Shown: positions 33,291-41,677, counted from the first letter of the stretch. The stretch: DNA of 64,000 bases from Streptosporangium sp. NBC_01756 (GCF_035917975.1 NZ_CP109130.1:8804001-8868000); one strand, 5' to 3'. The notes: generated from the sequence alone by a model not told the origin. Translations and numbers: made by a program.

Positions 33291-33644
33291 TCATGCCTCC
33301 GCAGGATTCTGATCGTTCTGTTCTTGCGCCTGCGCCCAGGTGCTCGCCCATTCGTCGAGCGGTCGGAGGGCGTGACTGAGTGCTGCCCCCAGGCGAGTGA
33401 GCTCGTAGCCGTCGGCTGAGGGGACGATGATCCCGCTTGCCGTGAGTTCGCGAAGCCGCTGGTAGAGGACGCTGGATGACATTCCTTCGCAATGTGCCAG
33501 CAGCGCGCGGGCGCCGAGCGGACCCGCACGCAGCTCCCAGAGAATGCGCAGCGCCCACCGACGACCGAAGAGGTCCATCGCGGCCATGATCGGACGGCCG
33601 GTCGTCGATCCACGAACCGGTGTTCCTGGGCGCGGTGTCGGCAT
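33291..33644 (-). CDS. HxlR-family regulator
   Basis: A 117-residue winged-helix protein with the HxlR pattern IMAAMDLFGRRWALRILWEL, LLAHCEGMSSSVLYQRLREL and YELTRLGAAL. The conserved Cys (AHCEG) near the HTH could make it a redox- or electrophile-sensing member. It diverges from the carboxymuconolactone-decarboxylase-family gene, and a perfect 11-bp dyad lies between them. Confidence 0.92.
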   Translation of the reverse strand: MPTPRPGTPVRGSTTGRPIMAAMDLFGRRWALRILWELRAGPLGARALLAHCEGMSSSVLYQRLRELTASGIIVPSADGYELTRLGAALSHALRPLDEWASTWAQAQEQNDQNPAEA

Positions 33645-33664
33645 GGCCCTCCTTGTGTTTCGTT

Positions 33665-33698
33665 ATTCGAAACACTAGCATCAATGCGTGTTTCGAAT
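33665..33698. promoter_or_regulatory. Perfect 11-bp inverted repeat, HxlR operator candidate
   Basis: ATTCGAAACAC (33665-33675) and GTGTTTCGAAT (33688-33698) are exact complements with a 12-bp spacer. A further TTTCGAAAC overlaps at 33698-33706. The arms sit between the HxlR start and the start of the divergent gene. Confidence 0.65.
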
Positions 33699-33725
33699 TT
33701 CGAAACAACCTCAACGGGAGCGCCG

Positions 33726-34310
33726 ATGTCGCGAATAGCCATGTTGGAACCGCCGTACGCCGACCAGGCCGGCGCGCTGCTCGCGCGCATGATGCCCGGG
33801 GACGTGCCGCCGATCGGGCTGTTCCGGATGTTCGCCAGAAACCTCCCGATGGCCGGCGCCATATACGGATGGGGGCGCTATGAGCTGGGCCGGCAGCTCA
33901 CCTTGACCATGAGGGAGCGCGAGATCGCCATCGACCGGACGTGCGCGCTGTGCGGCTGCGAGTACGAGTGGGGCGTGCACATGATGATGTTCGCCGAACG
34001 GGTCGGGCTCACCCCCGAGCAGGCGGCATCCCTGGTGCACGGCGGCCCCGCTGACGAGTGCTGGACGTCCGAGCGGGAACGGTTGCTCATCCTCGCCGTC
34101 GACGCGCTGCACGAGCGTTCCGACATCGATGACGCGCTGTGGACACAGCTCGTGTCGGTCTTCGACGAGCTCCAACTGCTCGATCTGCTTCTGCTGTGCG
34201 GGTGGTACCACGCCGTCAGCTTCGCCGCGCGCGCCACGCGCGTGCCGCACGAGCCCGGCGCGCCTCGCTTCGCCGACTTCTTCCCCATCACGACCGGGAC
34301 CAGCCGATGA
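33726..34310 (+). CDS. Carboxymuconolactone decarboxylase (AhpD-like) family protein
   Basis: A 194-residue alpha-helical protein. The segment REREIAIDRTCALCGCEYEW continues to GVHMMMFAERVGL and provides the Cys pair and His seen in AhpD/CMD proteins, although a third Cys (CALCGC) is present. Such proteins act as peroxidatic thiol enzymes or gamma-carboxymuconolactone decarboxylases. ATG 33726 is preceded by GGGAG. Its stop overlaps the start of a decayed MFS gene (ATGA), indicating a former operon. Confidence 0.85.
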   Translation: MSRIAMLEPPYADQAGALLARMMPGDVPPIGLFRMFARNLPMAGAIYGWGRYELGRQLTLTMREREIAIDRTCALCGCEYEWGVHMMMFAERVGLTPEQAASLVHGGPADECWTSERERLLILAVDALHERSDIDDALWTQLVSVFDELQLLDLLLLCGWYHAVSFAARATRVPHEPGAPRFADFFPITTGTSR

Positions 34311-34600
34311 GTACTACCCGGGAACACTCCGAGGCGCGGCTGCTGGGCCCCTCCCCAATGTTCATCGCCCTGGTCGTGGCGGCAGTCGCCAACCTCGGGG
34401 CACCGCTCATCACCAGCGTGGCGACCACGTTCCACGCCTCGCTCGACGGCGCTGATGATGGGCGTGGCCCGTGACCATCTTCCCGAGGGGTGCAGGCGGC
34501 CACGATTGCCCTGATCTCGGTGGTCTCCATCATCGGCGTCGGCTACTCCCTCGCCGGCCTGCTCACCGAGTTCGGCGGGGGTCGAGCTCGCCGGTGCCGC
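34307..34600 (+). pseudogene. Decayed MFS transporter, paralogue of the 25.4-26.8 kb gene
   Basis: The frame starts at ATG 34307 with SEARLLGPSPMFIALVVAAV and ITSVATTFHASLDGA, nearly identical to the N-terminus of the MFS gene at 26.7 kb. About 130 bp of coding sequence has been deleted; the sequence resumes with LMMGVARDHLPE, followed after a frameshift by ATIALISVVSIIG and LLTEFGG. The rest is missing. The copy was coupled to the CMD gene by ATGA. Confidence 0.85.
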
Positions 34601-34717
34601 AACCCTCGCTCACGTTAGAAGGCTGCGACTGTGAGAGCGCGGCTGCGACCCAAGCTGGGCAGCTGCACCCCTTCACCGGATGCACGAATTTCGCGTTTTC
34701 CCTACCGGAGGCTCCCG

Positions 34718-35602
34718 ATGAATGAAATCGATACGCAGGTTCGAGAGTCGGCGGTGCGAACCGCGCTGGCTGAGGACTGCGCCGGCGACGACGTCACCAC
34801 ACTCTGGGCGGTGCCCGCCGACGCGCGTGCGCACGCGCGCATCCTGGCCCGACAGGACGGCGTGGTCGCCGGCCTCCCGCTTCTCGGTGAGGTCTACCGG
34901 CAGCTCGGCCACGACGTCGAGGTGAGTGTGCGCGTAAAGGACGGAGAACGTGTTCAGGCAGGACAGAGCCTGGCGGAACTGACCGGACCGTCGCGCGCCA
35001 TCATCACCGGGGAGCGCACCGCATTGAACTTCCTGCAGCGCATGTCGGGCATCGCTACCCACGCCGCGGCGTTCGTGGACGCGGTGGCCGGGCTGTCGGT
35101 GCGAATCCTGGACACCCGCAAGACGGCACCCGGGCTTCGTGCCCTGGACAAGTACGCAGTCGCGACCGCCGGGGCGAGCAACCACCGCCTCGACCTGGCC
35201 GCAATGGTGCTGCTCAAGGAGAACCACGTCGCCGTGGCGGGCGGGGTCGGCGCCGCTGTCGCAGCCATCCGCGCACACAACGCCGCCGGCATCGCCGTCG
35301 AAGTCGAAGTCGAGTCGGTGGCCCAGGCAGTTGAGGCGCTACGCACCGGGGTCGAGTGGATCATGCTGGACAACATGCCCATCGAAGACATGCGGTACAT
35401 CGTGACACTGCGAGGGTCGGAAGGACCTCGACTCGAGGCGTCTGGATCCATCACGCTGGACACAGTCAGGGCCGTCGCGGAGACCGGAGTCGACGCGATA
35501 TCCGTCGGTGCCATCACCCACAGCGCGCCGGCGTTCGACCTCAGTCTGCTGCTGACGCCGACGGCACCAGCGGGTGGCGGACACCCGGCGAGGTTCGGAT
35601 GA
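34718..35602 (+). CDS. nadC: Nicotinate-nucleotide pyrophosphorylase (quinolinate phosphoribosyltransferase)
   Basis: A 294-residue QAPRTase. Substrate-binding motifs are intact: GERTALNFLQRMSGIAT, the Arg/Lys-rich RILDTRKTAPGLRALDKYAV, ASNHRLDLAAMVLLKENHV, and the C-terminal VDAISVGAITHSAPAFDLSL. It forms nicotinate mononucleotide, CO2 and PPi from quinolinate and PRPP. GGAGG lies 6 bases before ATG 34718. nadA and nadB are not adjacent, so this is either a second, displaced nadC or a member with a dedicated role in the neighbouring cassette. Confidence 0.92.
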   Translation: MNEIDTQVRESAVRTALAEDCAGDDVTTLWAVPADARAHARILARQDGVVAGLPLLGEVYRQLGHDVEVSVRVKDGERVQAGQSLAELTGPSRAIITGERTALNFLQRMSGIATHAAAFVDAVAGLSVRILDTRKTAPGLRALDKYAVATAGASNHRLDLAAMVLLKENHVAVAGGVGAAVAAIRAHNAAGIAVEVEVESVAQAVEALRTGVEWIMLDNMPIEDMRYIVTLRGSEGPRLEASGSITLDTVRAVAETGVDAISVGAITHSAPAFDLSLLLTPTAPAGGGHPARFG

Positions 35603-35889
35603 GGCCGTGTCTCCTCCTGCGTGGACGGGCTGGAATGCCCGCCATGGCCGACCCCGTCGACCGGGAGGCCTTCGTTTCCGTCTCCGGCATGTTCCCCCTC
35701 ACCGAAGGCGCCTGGCGCCTGGCGCCGGGGAAGACTTCGCCGGGACACGAACCGGCAGCCGCAGGTGGCAGAGCCGAACCAGGCCGGATCAGCACGTCCT
35801 CACAAATGCCCGGTGCTCTGTCGCCGGGATCGAGCAATCTGAGCGTCAATTCGCAGCCGGACATGTCCGGCCGAACACAGGAGGTTTCC

Positions 35890-36183
35890 ATGGCTAAGGG
35901 CTACTGGGTCAGTGTCTACCGCGTCATTTCCGACCCTGAGAGGCTGACTGCCTACGACAAGCTGGCTGGTCCGGCTGTCCAGGCTGGGGGCGGGCGCCTC
36001 CTGTCCCGTGGCGGTCGAGTCGTCGCCCACGAGGCCGGAAACACGCAACGCGTCATTCTGATCGAGTTCGACAGCTTCGAACAGGCCGTCGCGGCATACG
36101 AGAGCGAGGCATACCAGAAGGCGCTGGTGGTCCTCTCCGACAGCGTCGAGCGCGACTTCCGCATCATCGAAGGCATCGACTGA
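35890..36183 (+). CDS. DUF1330 family protein
   Basis: A 97-residue ferredoxin-like-fold protein: MAKGYWVSVYRVISDPERLT, AYDKLAGPAVQAGGGRLLSR and a C-terminal VERDFRIIEGID. AGGAGG lies 5 bases before ATG 35890. The family occurs near dioxygenases and isomerases; its role is unknown. The TGA stop is the first three bases of an IS3-derived inverted repeat, so the natural C-terminus may have been replaced or the element inserted exactly at the stop. Confidence 0.88.
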   Translation: MAKGYWVSVYRVISDPERLTAYDKLAGPAVQAGGGRLLSRGGRVVAHEAGNTQRVILIEFDSFEQAVAAYESEAYQKALVVLSDSVERDFRIIEGID

Positions 36184-36264
36184 ACCGCCCTGGTTTCGAT
36201 GGAGACCTTGGTCTGCCCTGGGTCCGGTGGAGTCGCTGGTCTCCACCGAACCCGGAGCGATTCA
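36181..36264. mobile_element. 84-bp deletion derivative of the IS3-family element
   Basis: The left part (TGAACCGCCCTGGTTTCGAT, then GGAGACC) matches the left end of the IS3 element at 24.0 kb, and 36238-36264 (ending CCCGGAGCGATTCA) matches its right end. Both ends face each other with only about 30 bp between them. It is a minimal, transposase-less relic. Confidence 0.75.
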
Positions 36265-36301
36265 ACGTTTGCGCAGGTCAGCACGTCGCGCGCCGGTTTC
36301 T
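36265..36301 (+). repeat. 37-bp dispersed repeat, copy 1
   Basis: Starting ACGTTTGCGCAGGTCAGC, this segment recurs at 40087-40123 with about two mismatches in 37. It abuts the IS3 relic directly. No function is evident; it may be the terminus of another element. Confidence 0.5.
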
Positions 36302-36501
36302 CTAGGGGTGTCGGTAAGACTCGTGCAACCAGGTACACGCGATTGAGTCCGCCCGAGTCAGGGGCGTTCTACTGATCGGTGGGGAGGCGTCGAGACCCCG
36401 CCGCCCAGTCTCCCTTTTTCTCCCCCGCCTCACCCGTACCCCTTCGGGCTCGTCAGAGCAGGATGCTGGTCAGGCGGTGAGGCGGGTCATACGCTCCGGT
36501 C

Positions 36502-36717
36502 GTGGCGGACATCGGCTACTTCGAGGCTTGGCAGATGTGGCTGGACGGCAAGTCCAACTTGGGAAACGACATGTTCTACGGAGCCCGGCAAGCCATGCTG
36601 AAAGACCCATTCGGGCATCTGTGGATCCTTCTGACCCGCACCGAAGACCTAACGTCGGAGGAGATCGCTCGCCGCGGAACCGAACTGCTCAAGGGAGGCA
36701 GCCCACTCCCCGGCTGA
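36502..36717 (+). pseudogene. VOC (glyoxalase) family protein, C-terminal fragment
   Basis: A 71-residue frame from GTG 36502 reading EAWQMWLDGKSNLGN, ARQAMLKDPFGHLWILLTR and EDLTSEEIARRGTELL. DPFGHLWxL is the last beta-strand of VOC-fold proteins of the PhnB type, containing the metal-ligand region. The N-terminal three-quarters are absent, so it is a relic. Confidence 0.65.
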
Positions 36718-36993
36718 ACCGGCTGAACTCCACCTGGCAAGGAAGAACCTCTCCACGATGCCGGCCCCACGCATAGGACGATCGGCCTTCGGGGAGGATC
36801 GGACCGGATTTTGGCGCTACTGCTCGGCGTGTCCGGCTCGGTGTGGCCAGAAGGGGTTGCAGACACGCAGCAAGCGGCGGTCGTGGCTGGCGAGCAGGCC
36901 AGGTGACCACCCTGGCCGGGAGGTGGACAGCCGCCTGCGCACCGGTCAAATGCGCGAAGCGTCCAGCCCATCCCCGTCGGGGAATAGGGGTGT

Positions 36994-37213
36994 GAGGAAC
37001 ATCGGAACCGGATCGTGCGTCTGCACGCTGCGTGATCGATGGAACGGCAGGCCGGATCGCTATCGCAGATAACCGCGTGGAGTCAGCCGCTCCTGGAGGA
37101 GTTCCACTTGCTCCGTAGGGTCGTCATGGTCCGGCTACCGCAGATACTCGGCAGTTATCTGCAGTAAATCGTCACCGAGCGTGCAAGCGCACGATCCAGT
37201 TCCGATGTTCCTC
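36994..37213. repeat. Inverted repeat from group II intron RT debris
   Basis: Bases 36994-37029 (GAGGAACATCGGAACCGGAT and 16 more) are the reverse complement of 37178-37213 at 33 of 36 positions. Both arms encode the same RT peptide (EEHRNWIVRLHA) in opposite orientations, so two copies of an intron fragment lie head to head. Confidence 0.6.
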
Positions 37214-37470
37214 GGACCCTGTTCCCCGCTTGCGCATCCGACGGATATGGAAGCCGAGAAAGTCGAAGCCCTCGTCGATGTGAACTACACGGGTCTTCTC
37301 CGGAGACAGGCGCAGCCCCAGCGGGGCGAGCACGCCTGCGACCTCCTCACGCAGGCCTTCGGCGTCGTGGCGTTCACCGGTCAGCATGACGACGAAGTCG
37401 TCGGCATATCGGACGAGCCGCCAGTTGGCCAGGCCGTTCTTCCGGCGCTTCTCCCGCTTCCGGCCCGCCG
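37172..37470 (-). pseudogene. Group II intron reverse transcriptase fragment
   Basis: The minus strand reads KNGLANWRLVRYADDFVVML, with the catalytic YADD box, then LAPLGLRLSPEKTRVVHIDE and GFDFLGFHIRRMRKRG, the diagnostic RT-7 region and beginning of the X/maturase domain. It stops at TAG 37172. Everything before about RT-5 and after the DFLGF motif is missing. Confidence 0.85.
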
Positions 37471-37628
37471 GAGACGGCTACTACCGGATCATCACCCAGC
37501 ATTCAGGCAAGGTGATTGCCGTTCACGGCGCTTCCACCGATGCTGGCGCCAGGCTGGTTCAATCAGCTTCCGGGAGCGACGATAACGAGTTCTGGCAGGC
37601 CAAGGCCATCGCCGACGCCGACTGGTAG
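37470..37628 (+). pseudogene. Ricin-B-type lectin (beta-trefoil) C-terminal fragment
   Basis: The plus frame reads GYYRIITQHSGKVIAVHGAS, TDAGARLVQSASGSDDNEFW and ends DADW-stop. YYRI-x-HSGK-x-x-V and the closing FW mimic the QxW units of RICIN domains found at the ends of secreted actinobacterial carbohydrate enzymes. The upstream part is replaced by RT sequence. Confidence 0.55.
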
Positions 37629-37661
37629 CCAGGCGAACCTGGCCTTCTGCGCCCGCTGATG

Positions 37662-39650
37662 TCACGAGGTTCGCCACATTGTGAGCTGCTCGCCGGGCCC
37701 TCCGGCGATCACCACGCCCTCGCCGACGGCGATGGAGTGGTACAGGGTCGTCGTCGGTGAGCCGAGCGGCTTCATCGCGGACAGATCCCAGAACTGGCTG
37801 TAGTACGTGTCCTGCCCGGGAGTCCGCCAGACCAGCAGGGCGAGGATCGTTCCAGCCACCGCGGCCGGAGTGTCGTTCACCGGCAGGCCGGTGATAGGTG
37901 CGACCAGGTCGCGCCCGGTGTGTACGTCCAGGAGCCTGGTCTTGGCGCCCTGGCGGGCGACGCTGACGGCTGGACGGCAACCGAGCCATGCCACCCTGCC
38001 GAACGTGATGTGCTCGTCCTCCCACGCCGGCGGCGGGACGGTGATGGTGGAGATCTGCCTGCGGCGGGAGAGATCCCAGACCGCGATGCTGCCGCTGTCC
38101 CTCGGAACGGTGCTGCCGGCTCTCGTCGGAACGGTGGCGAAGACACGCCCATCGACCAGCGACACGGCCGGGTCGCCGGCCTTGGGGCCGAGGTCGATCG
38201 TGTCGAGCAGGCGCCGGGTGCGCAGGTCCCAGATGTGGGCCAGAATCCGGGTGTCGGGGGCGACGACGGCCACCACGCGGTTCTGCCACACGGCTAGCTC
38301 ATACAGCGAGTTCACCGCCAACCGGCCGAGCTCGGTGAAGGTGATCAGGTTCCACATCGTGATGCCGCTCCAGCCTCCGGCCACCACGACAGGAAGGCCG
38401 TCCACCTCGGTAAAGGCCAGGGTGCCGATGTCATGCCCAGCTTTCATCGGCCTGCCCAAGGGGCGGCGCGTGGTCAAATCCCAGACCCGCAGGAGGCCGG
38501 ATGTCTCTGCTGATACGGCGATCAGCGCGCCGTCGCGCCGGCCGATGGCGAGGGCACCGACACCCTGTGACGGCCAGGACGGCGTCGGATCGCCGAGCTG
38601 CCTGCGGGTGCGCAGGTCCCAGAGCCTGACCGTGTTGTCGTCACTGCCGCTGAGCAGGACGGGCCTGCTGTCGAGCTCGCCCGCCGCGAGCGCTCGCACC
38701 GCATCGGAATGGCCCCGCATCGCGGCTAGCCTGCGACCCCTCACCGGGTCCCAGAGGACCACGGCGTTGTCAACCGGCGCTGCGGAATTGTTGTCGTCTG
38801 ACCTGTCCTCACCGGTGATCATCAAAGCCTGGCCGTCGACGGTGGCCCCCGTGGACGACGCGAAGGCGTCCATCGCGTCGTTCTCGCCATCGTCGATCAG
38901 CGGGTGCACCTTGCGCCGCGTGGCGAGGTCCCATTGGTCGATGCCGCGCTCCGCCTCGGTGACGAGGGTCGGCCTGCCGGCGACGTCGATGATCTCCAGG
39001 TGCCTCGGGACGTCGTACTGGCCGCCACCGTACATGATGTTGCCGATCATTTCGCGAGTCGCGACATCCCAGATGCCCAGCGAATCCGAGTCTTGGCCAA
39101 GGTAGCTCGCGAGAAGGACCTGCCTGCCGATCCGCCCCACGGCCATCGGGCCCATCCACTTGGCGCCGATCCGCGGCGAGTACGTGCGCGAGCGCGGATT
39201 CCAGATCCTGACGGTCCCCTCGTCGTTGACCAGAACGCCCCGCGATCCTAGGGAGAGGGCGGAGGCGTGCTTGCTGAGGTTCAGCAGCACGGTCCTGGTG
39301 GCCAGGTCCCACAGGCGTGAGCCGTACCGACCGCTGGTCAGCACGGCGGGGCGGCCGTCGAGGTCGAGGAAGGCGGCGGCGGTGCCCTCCAGCGGTTCGG
39401 CGGCAGGGGTGAGCCCAGGCAACCTCCAGAACCGGACGAACCCCTCCTCGCCCGCCGAGATAGCGATGGGCCTGCCGTTCAGCCTCCCGAATGCCACGCT
39501 GGTGACGTCGGAGTGCCCGCCGGTATCCAGAACCTGCGGCGCGGACATCGTGACAGGCTCAGCGGCGCATGGGGCGTGCACACGCGCGGAGCCGGTGAGC
39601 AGACCAAGGCACAGCACGATCACCACGACCGATCGCAGGTACATCACCAT
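37662..39650 (-). CDS. Secreted WD40-repeat protein
   Basis: A 662-residue protein with an N-terminal signal peptide (YLRSVVVIVLCLGLLTGSAR) and about 12-14 WD40-like blades covering the rest, each closing with patterns such as VRLWDLRTRRQLG, LRVWDLTTRRPLG or IAVWDLSRRRQIS. The blade count allows two seven-bladed propellers. There is no kinase or protease domain. It probably acts outside the membrane as a scaffold. Its start overlaps the stop of a 91-residue protein gene by 7 bases, so the two form an operon. Confidence 0.88.
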   Translation of the reverse strand: MVMYLRSVVVIVLCLGLLTGSARVHAPCAAEPVTMSAPQVLDTGGHSDVTSVAFGRLNGRPIAISAGEEGFVRFWRLPGLTPAAEPLEGTAAAFLDLDGRPAVLTSGRYGSRLWDLATRTVLLNLSKHASALSLGSRGVLVNDEGTVRIWNPRSRTYSPRIGAKWMGPMAVGRIGRQVLLASYLGQDSDSLGIWDVATREMIGNIMYGGGQYDVPRHLEIIDVAGRPTLVTEAERGIDQWDLATRRKVHPLIDDGENDAMDAFASSTGATVDGQALMITGEDRSDDNNSAAPVDNAVVLWDPVRGRRLAAMRGHSDAVRALAAGELDSRPVLLSGSDDNTVRLWDLRTRRQLGDPTPSWPSQGVGALAIGRRDGALIAVSAETSGLLRVWDLTTRRPLGRPMKAGHDIGTLAFTEVDGLPVVVAGGWSGITMWNLITFTELGRLAVNSLYELAVWQNRVVAVVAPDTRILAHIWDLRTRRLLDTIDLGPKAGDPAVSLVDGRVFATVPTRAGSTVPRDSGSIAVWDLSRRRQISTITVPPPAWEDEHITFGRVAWLGCRPAVSVARQGAKTRLLDVHTGRDLVAPITGLPVNDTPAAVAGTILALLVWRTPGQDTYYSQFWDLSAMKPLGSPTTTLYHSIAVGEGVVIAGGPGEQLTMWRTS

Positions 39651-39919
39651 GCCCGCACCAGCCGTTCAGCGGTAACGAGGTCGAAGAGGCCGACGACCAC
39701 GCCGTCGGGGCGGATTCTGCCGAGCGGACCGACCATGATCCCGGCCGTACCTGACTCGAACTCAAAGGGCGGCCGCAGGTCCCTGCCCGTCGCGGGGCTC
39801 TTGACCATGCCCCGCCCGCCACGCGGACCACGGCCGCGGGTGCGCGGCTGAGCACGCCAGGGGCCGCCGAGAAGACCCCGCCGCGTCCGCCGATGCCCGT
39901 ACGCGTTTGGTGGTGCCAT
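39644..39919 (-). CDS. Unrecognised small basic protein, co-translated with WD40 gene
   Basis: A 91-residue protein from ATG 39919, where GGAGG lies 7 bases upstream. The N-terminal half is very rich in Arg and Gly (MAPPNAYGHRRTRRGLLGG, PRTRGRGPRGGRG); the C-terminal half is more ordered (GTAGIMVGPLGRIRPDGVVV and FDLVTAERLVRAW). It could bind nucleic acid or an acidic partner, but no family is recognised. The stop codon overlaps the WD40 start region by 7 bases. Confidence 0.6.
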   Translation of the reverse strand: MAPPNAYGHRRTRRGLLGGPWRAQPRTRGRGPRGGRGMVKSPATGRDLRPPFEFESGTAGIMVGPLGRIRPDGVVVGLFDLVTAERLVRAW

Positions 39920-40086
39920 TACCCGACCTCCTTGAAGATCTTGGCACCCTAGCTGAATCCACTTGCATACATCCGCCCCGGTGGCCATGACTGCGTGATC
40001 ATGCATCGGGACTGCATACTCGCCCCGAAAATCGGGGCAAATCGGACAGATGGCCGTCCGTCCGCCGATGCTCCGTCGCGTCCCGG

Positions 40087-40123
40087 ACGTTTGCGCAGGT
40101 CAGCGCGTCGCGCCCCGGTTTCT
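40087..40123 (+). repeat. 37-bp dispersed repeat, copy 2
   Basis: Second copy of the sequence at 36265-36301 (ACGTTTGCGCAGGTCAGC and 19 more bases), same orientation, about two mismatches. The 3.8-kb segment between the copies holds the VOC, RT and lectin debris and the WD40 operon. Confidence 0.5.
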
Positions 40124-40182
40124 ATGCCGGACAGAATTAACGCATTGTCCGGTATATGGCTCGGGGCATCTCCGGCCTGCGG

Positions 40183-40480
40183 TCAGTCCTCCCCCACCGG
40201 GACGCTGCCTGCTTTCTCTCGGATCAGGTGGCCGGTCCCCTCCGGTGTCGTCTTCAGCCGCCACCTGTCCGGCCACCCATGAGCGGCCGCAGGATCGACC
40301 ACCACAGTCCTGGCGAACAGGGCGGTCTTGGTGAAGGTTGTTCCGTCGAATCGCCGAACGCGATGAGGCGCCGCTGCTCGGGCGTGGGCGTCGAGGAACC
40401 CGGGGCCTTCCCCGCACGTCCGCTGCCCCGACCTTGTCGTTACCCACCGTGAGTTCCGCGATGAGGTTCGAGTCGCGCAT
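40183..40480 (-). pseudogene. Frameshifted short protein gene of unknown family
   Basis: Two minus-strand frames join naturally: MRDSNLIAELTVGNDKVGAA from ATG 40480, and after a frameshift near 40410 GPGFLDAHARAAAPHRVRRF, then TFTKTALFARTVVVDPAAAH and TPEGTGHLIREKAGSVPVGE. The second part has strong protein-like composition and a clean stop at 40183. I read it as one roughly 98-residue gene broken by a frameshift; the family is unknown. Confidence 0.4.
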
Positions 40481-40651
40481 CCCGGAACCCTAGCGCTCTT
40501 CTCGCTGACCACCTGTGACCTCGTTCTCTGCGGCTGGCTGTCCTGTCTCGGGCCCAAGCTGTCCGGCCGACAGCGAAACCTCATTCGCGATGTCTCGCGC
40601 GAGGGCGCCCTCTCCCGCCGACCTGTCACAGGCGGCCAGTAGCCTCTCGTC

Positions 40652-41299
40652 ATGCAGACAGCGCTGATGATCTACGACGGTCCCGCACCGGCCGATTCCG
40701 ACGTCCCGCGTACCGGGGGCGTGCCGCTGGCTCCGGCCGGATTCGCCTGGCCCGTGTGCGGTTGCGGAGGGCCGCTGCAGTTCTTCGCCCATCTCCCCGT
40801 CGAGGGCGCTGTCCTGTCGGTGTTCGTGTGCCAGAACGACCCTGGCGCGTGCGAATTCTGGGAGGCGACCTCCAGCGCGAGCCGGGTCTATCTGTTTCCC
40901 CGGGAGGAACTGCTACCAGTGGCCGTGCCCGAGGCGGGTGTGACGCTGCTGCCCGCCACCTCGGCCATCCGCACTCATGTCGTGACGATCGACCCCGAGG
41001 AGGCCGACGATGACGAAGGGATCGAGCCTGACGCGTACGACCTTGCACGCTCGGGATGGAAGAGGGAACCCGAAGACCGATTCGGAAAGCAGCGCGAAGT
41101 GCTCGGGTCGCTCGGAGGCAGCCCTTCCTACCTTGAGGACGACCGACTGCCCGTGTGCCCCTCCTGCACCGGCAGGATGGAGTTCGCGGCACACCTGGAG
41201 GAGGGGATGTCCGCGGAGACGGCGATGAATCTTGGCGGTCAGCTGGGCTACATCTTCGTCTGCCGCACTTGTCGCGAGGGATCCTTCCTCACGGACTGA
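40652..41299 (+). CDS. DUF1963/YwqG-like protein with C-terminal Cys ribbon
   Basis: A 215-residue acidic protein. WPVCGCGGPLQFFAHLP at residues 30-46 is typical of DUF1963-type proteins, and VFVCQNDPGACEFWE follows. Near the C-terminus VCPSCTGRMEFAAHL and FVCRTC form two Cys pairs that look like a zinc ribbon. Its role is unknown; such proteins are seen as immunity-like or metal-binding proteins. It stands alone between intergenic regions. Confidence 0.7.
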   Translation: MQTALMIYDGPAPADSDVPRTGGVPLAPAGFAWPVCGCGGPLQFFAHLPVEGAVLSVFVCQNDPGACEFWEATSSASRVYLFPREELLPVAVPEAGVTLLPATSAIRTHVVTIDPEEADDDEGIEPDAYDLARSGWKREPEDRFGKQREVLGSLGGSPSYLEDDRLPVCPSCTGRMEFAAHLEEGMSAETAMNLGGQLGYIFVCRTCREGSFLTD

Positions 41300-41677
41300 G
41301 GGCCACCTGCGAGGGTCACTGACGGTGACGCTGTCGCCGGTTCGAGACGCCGCAGAGCGCCCCCGGGGCGGAACCGGCGCTGCCCGTTCGCGGCGCCGCG
41401 ACACAGGGGGGCGAGTGCGGCGGTGCGGTAGGGGGCAACTTCGGGGCGAGAGCCGCGGTGAGGACGGTGCCGCCGAGCGAGCGCGGTGCCGACGGCGGAA
41501 CCGAGGTAAACGGCCGGGCTGTTGAGAGCGACCGCGGGCGGCGACTGCCCGGGCTGGGCAGTCGTCAGAGCCTGACCAGGTGCCCGTTCCCGGTTCCCGT
41601 CCCGTCGGCCGTACCCATCCGTCTGGGAGGCTTCCTCCCGAACGTGTCCTCAGCCGCCAACTAGCGACGCGGTCCTG
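41300..41677. other. Intergenic region without a recognised gene
   Basis: This 378-bp stretch downstream of the DUF1963-like gene has open frames on the plus strand but their translations are Arg/Gly/Pro-rich and not protein-like. I see no tRNA, terminator with T-run or repeat here. Confidence 0.5.
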
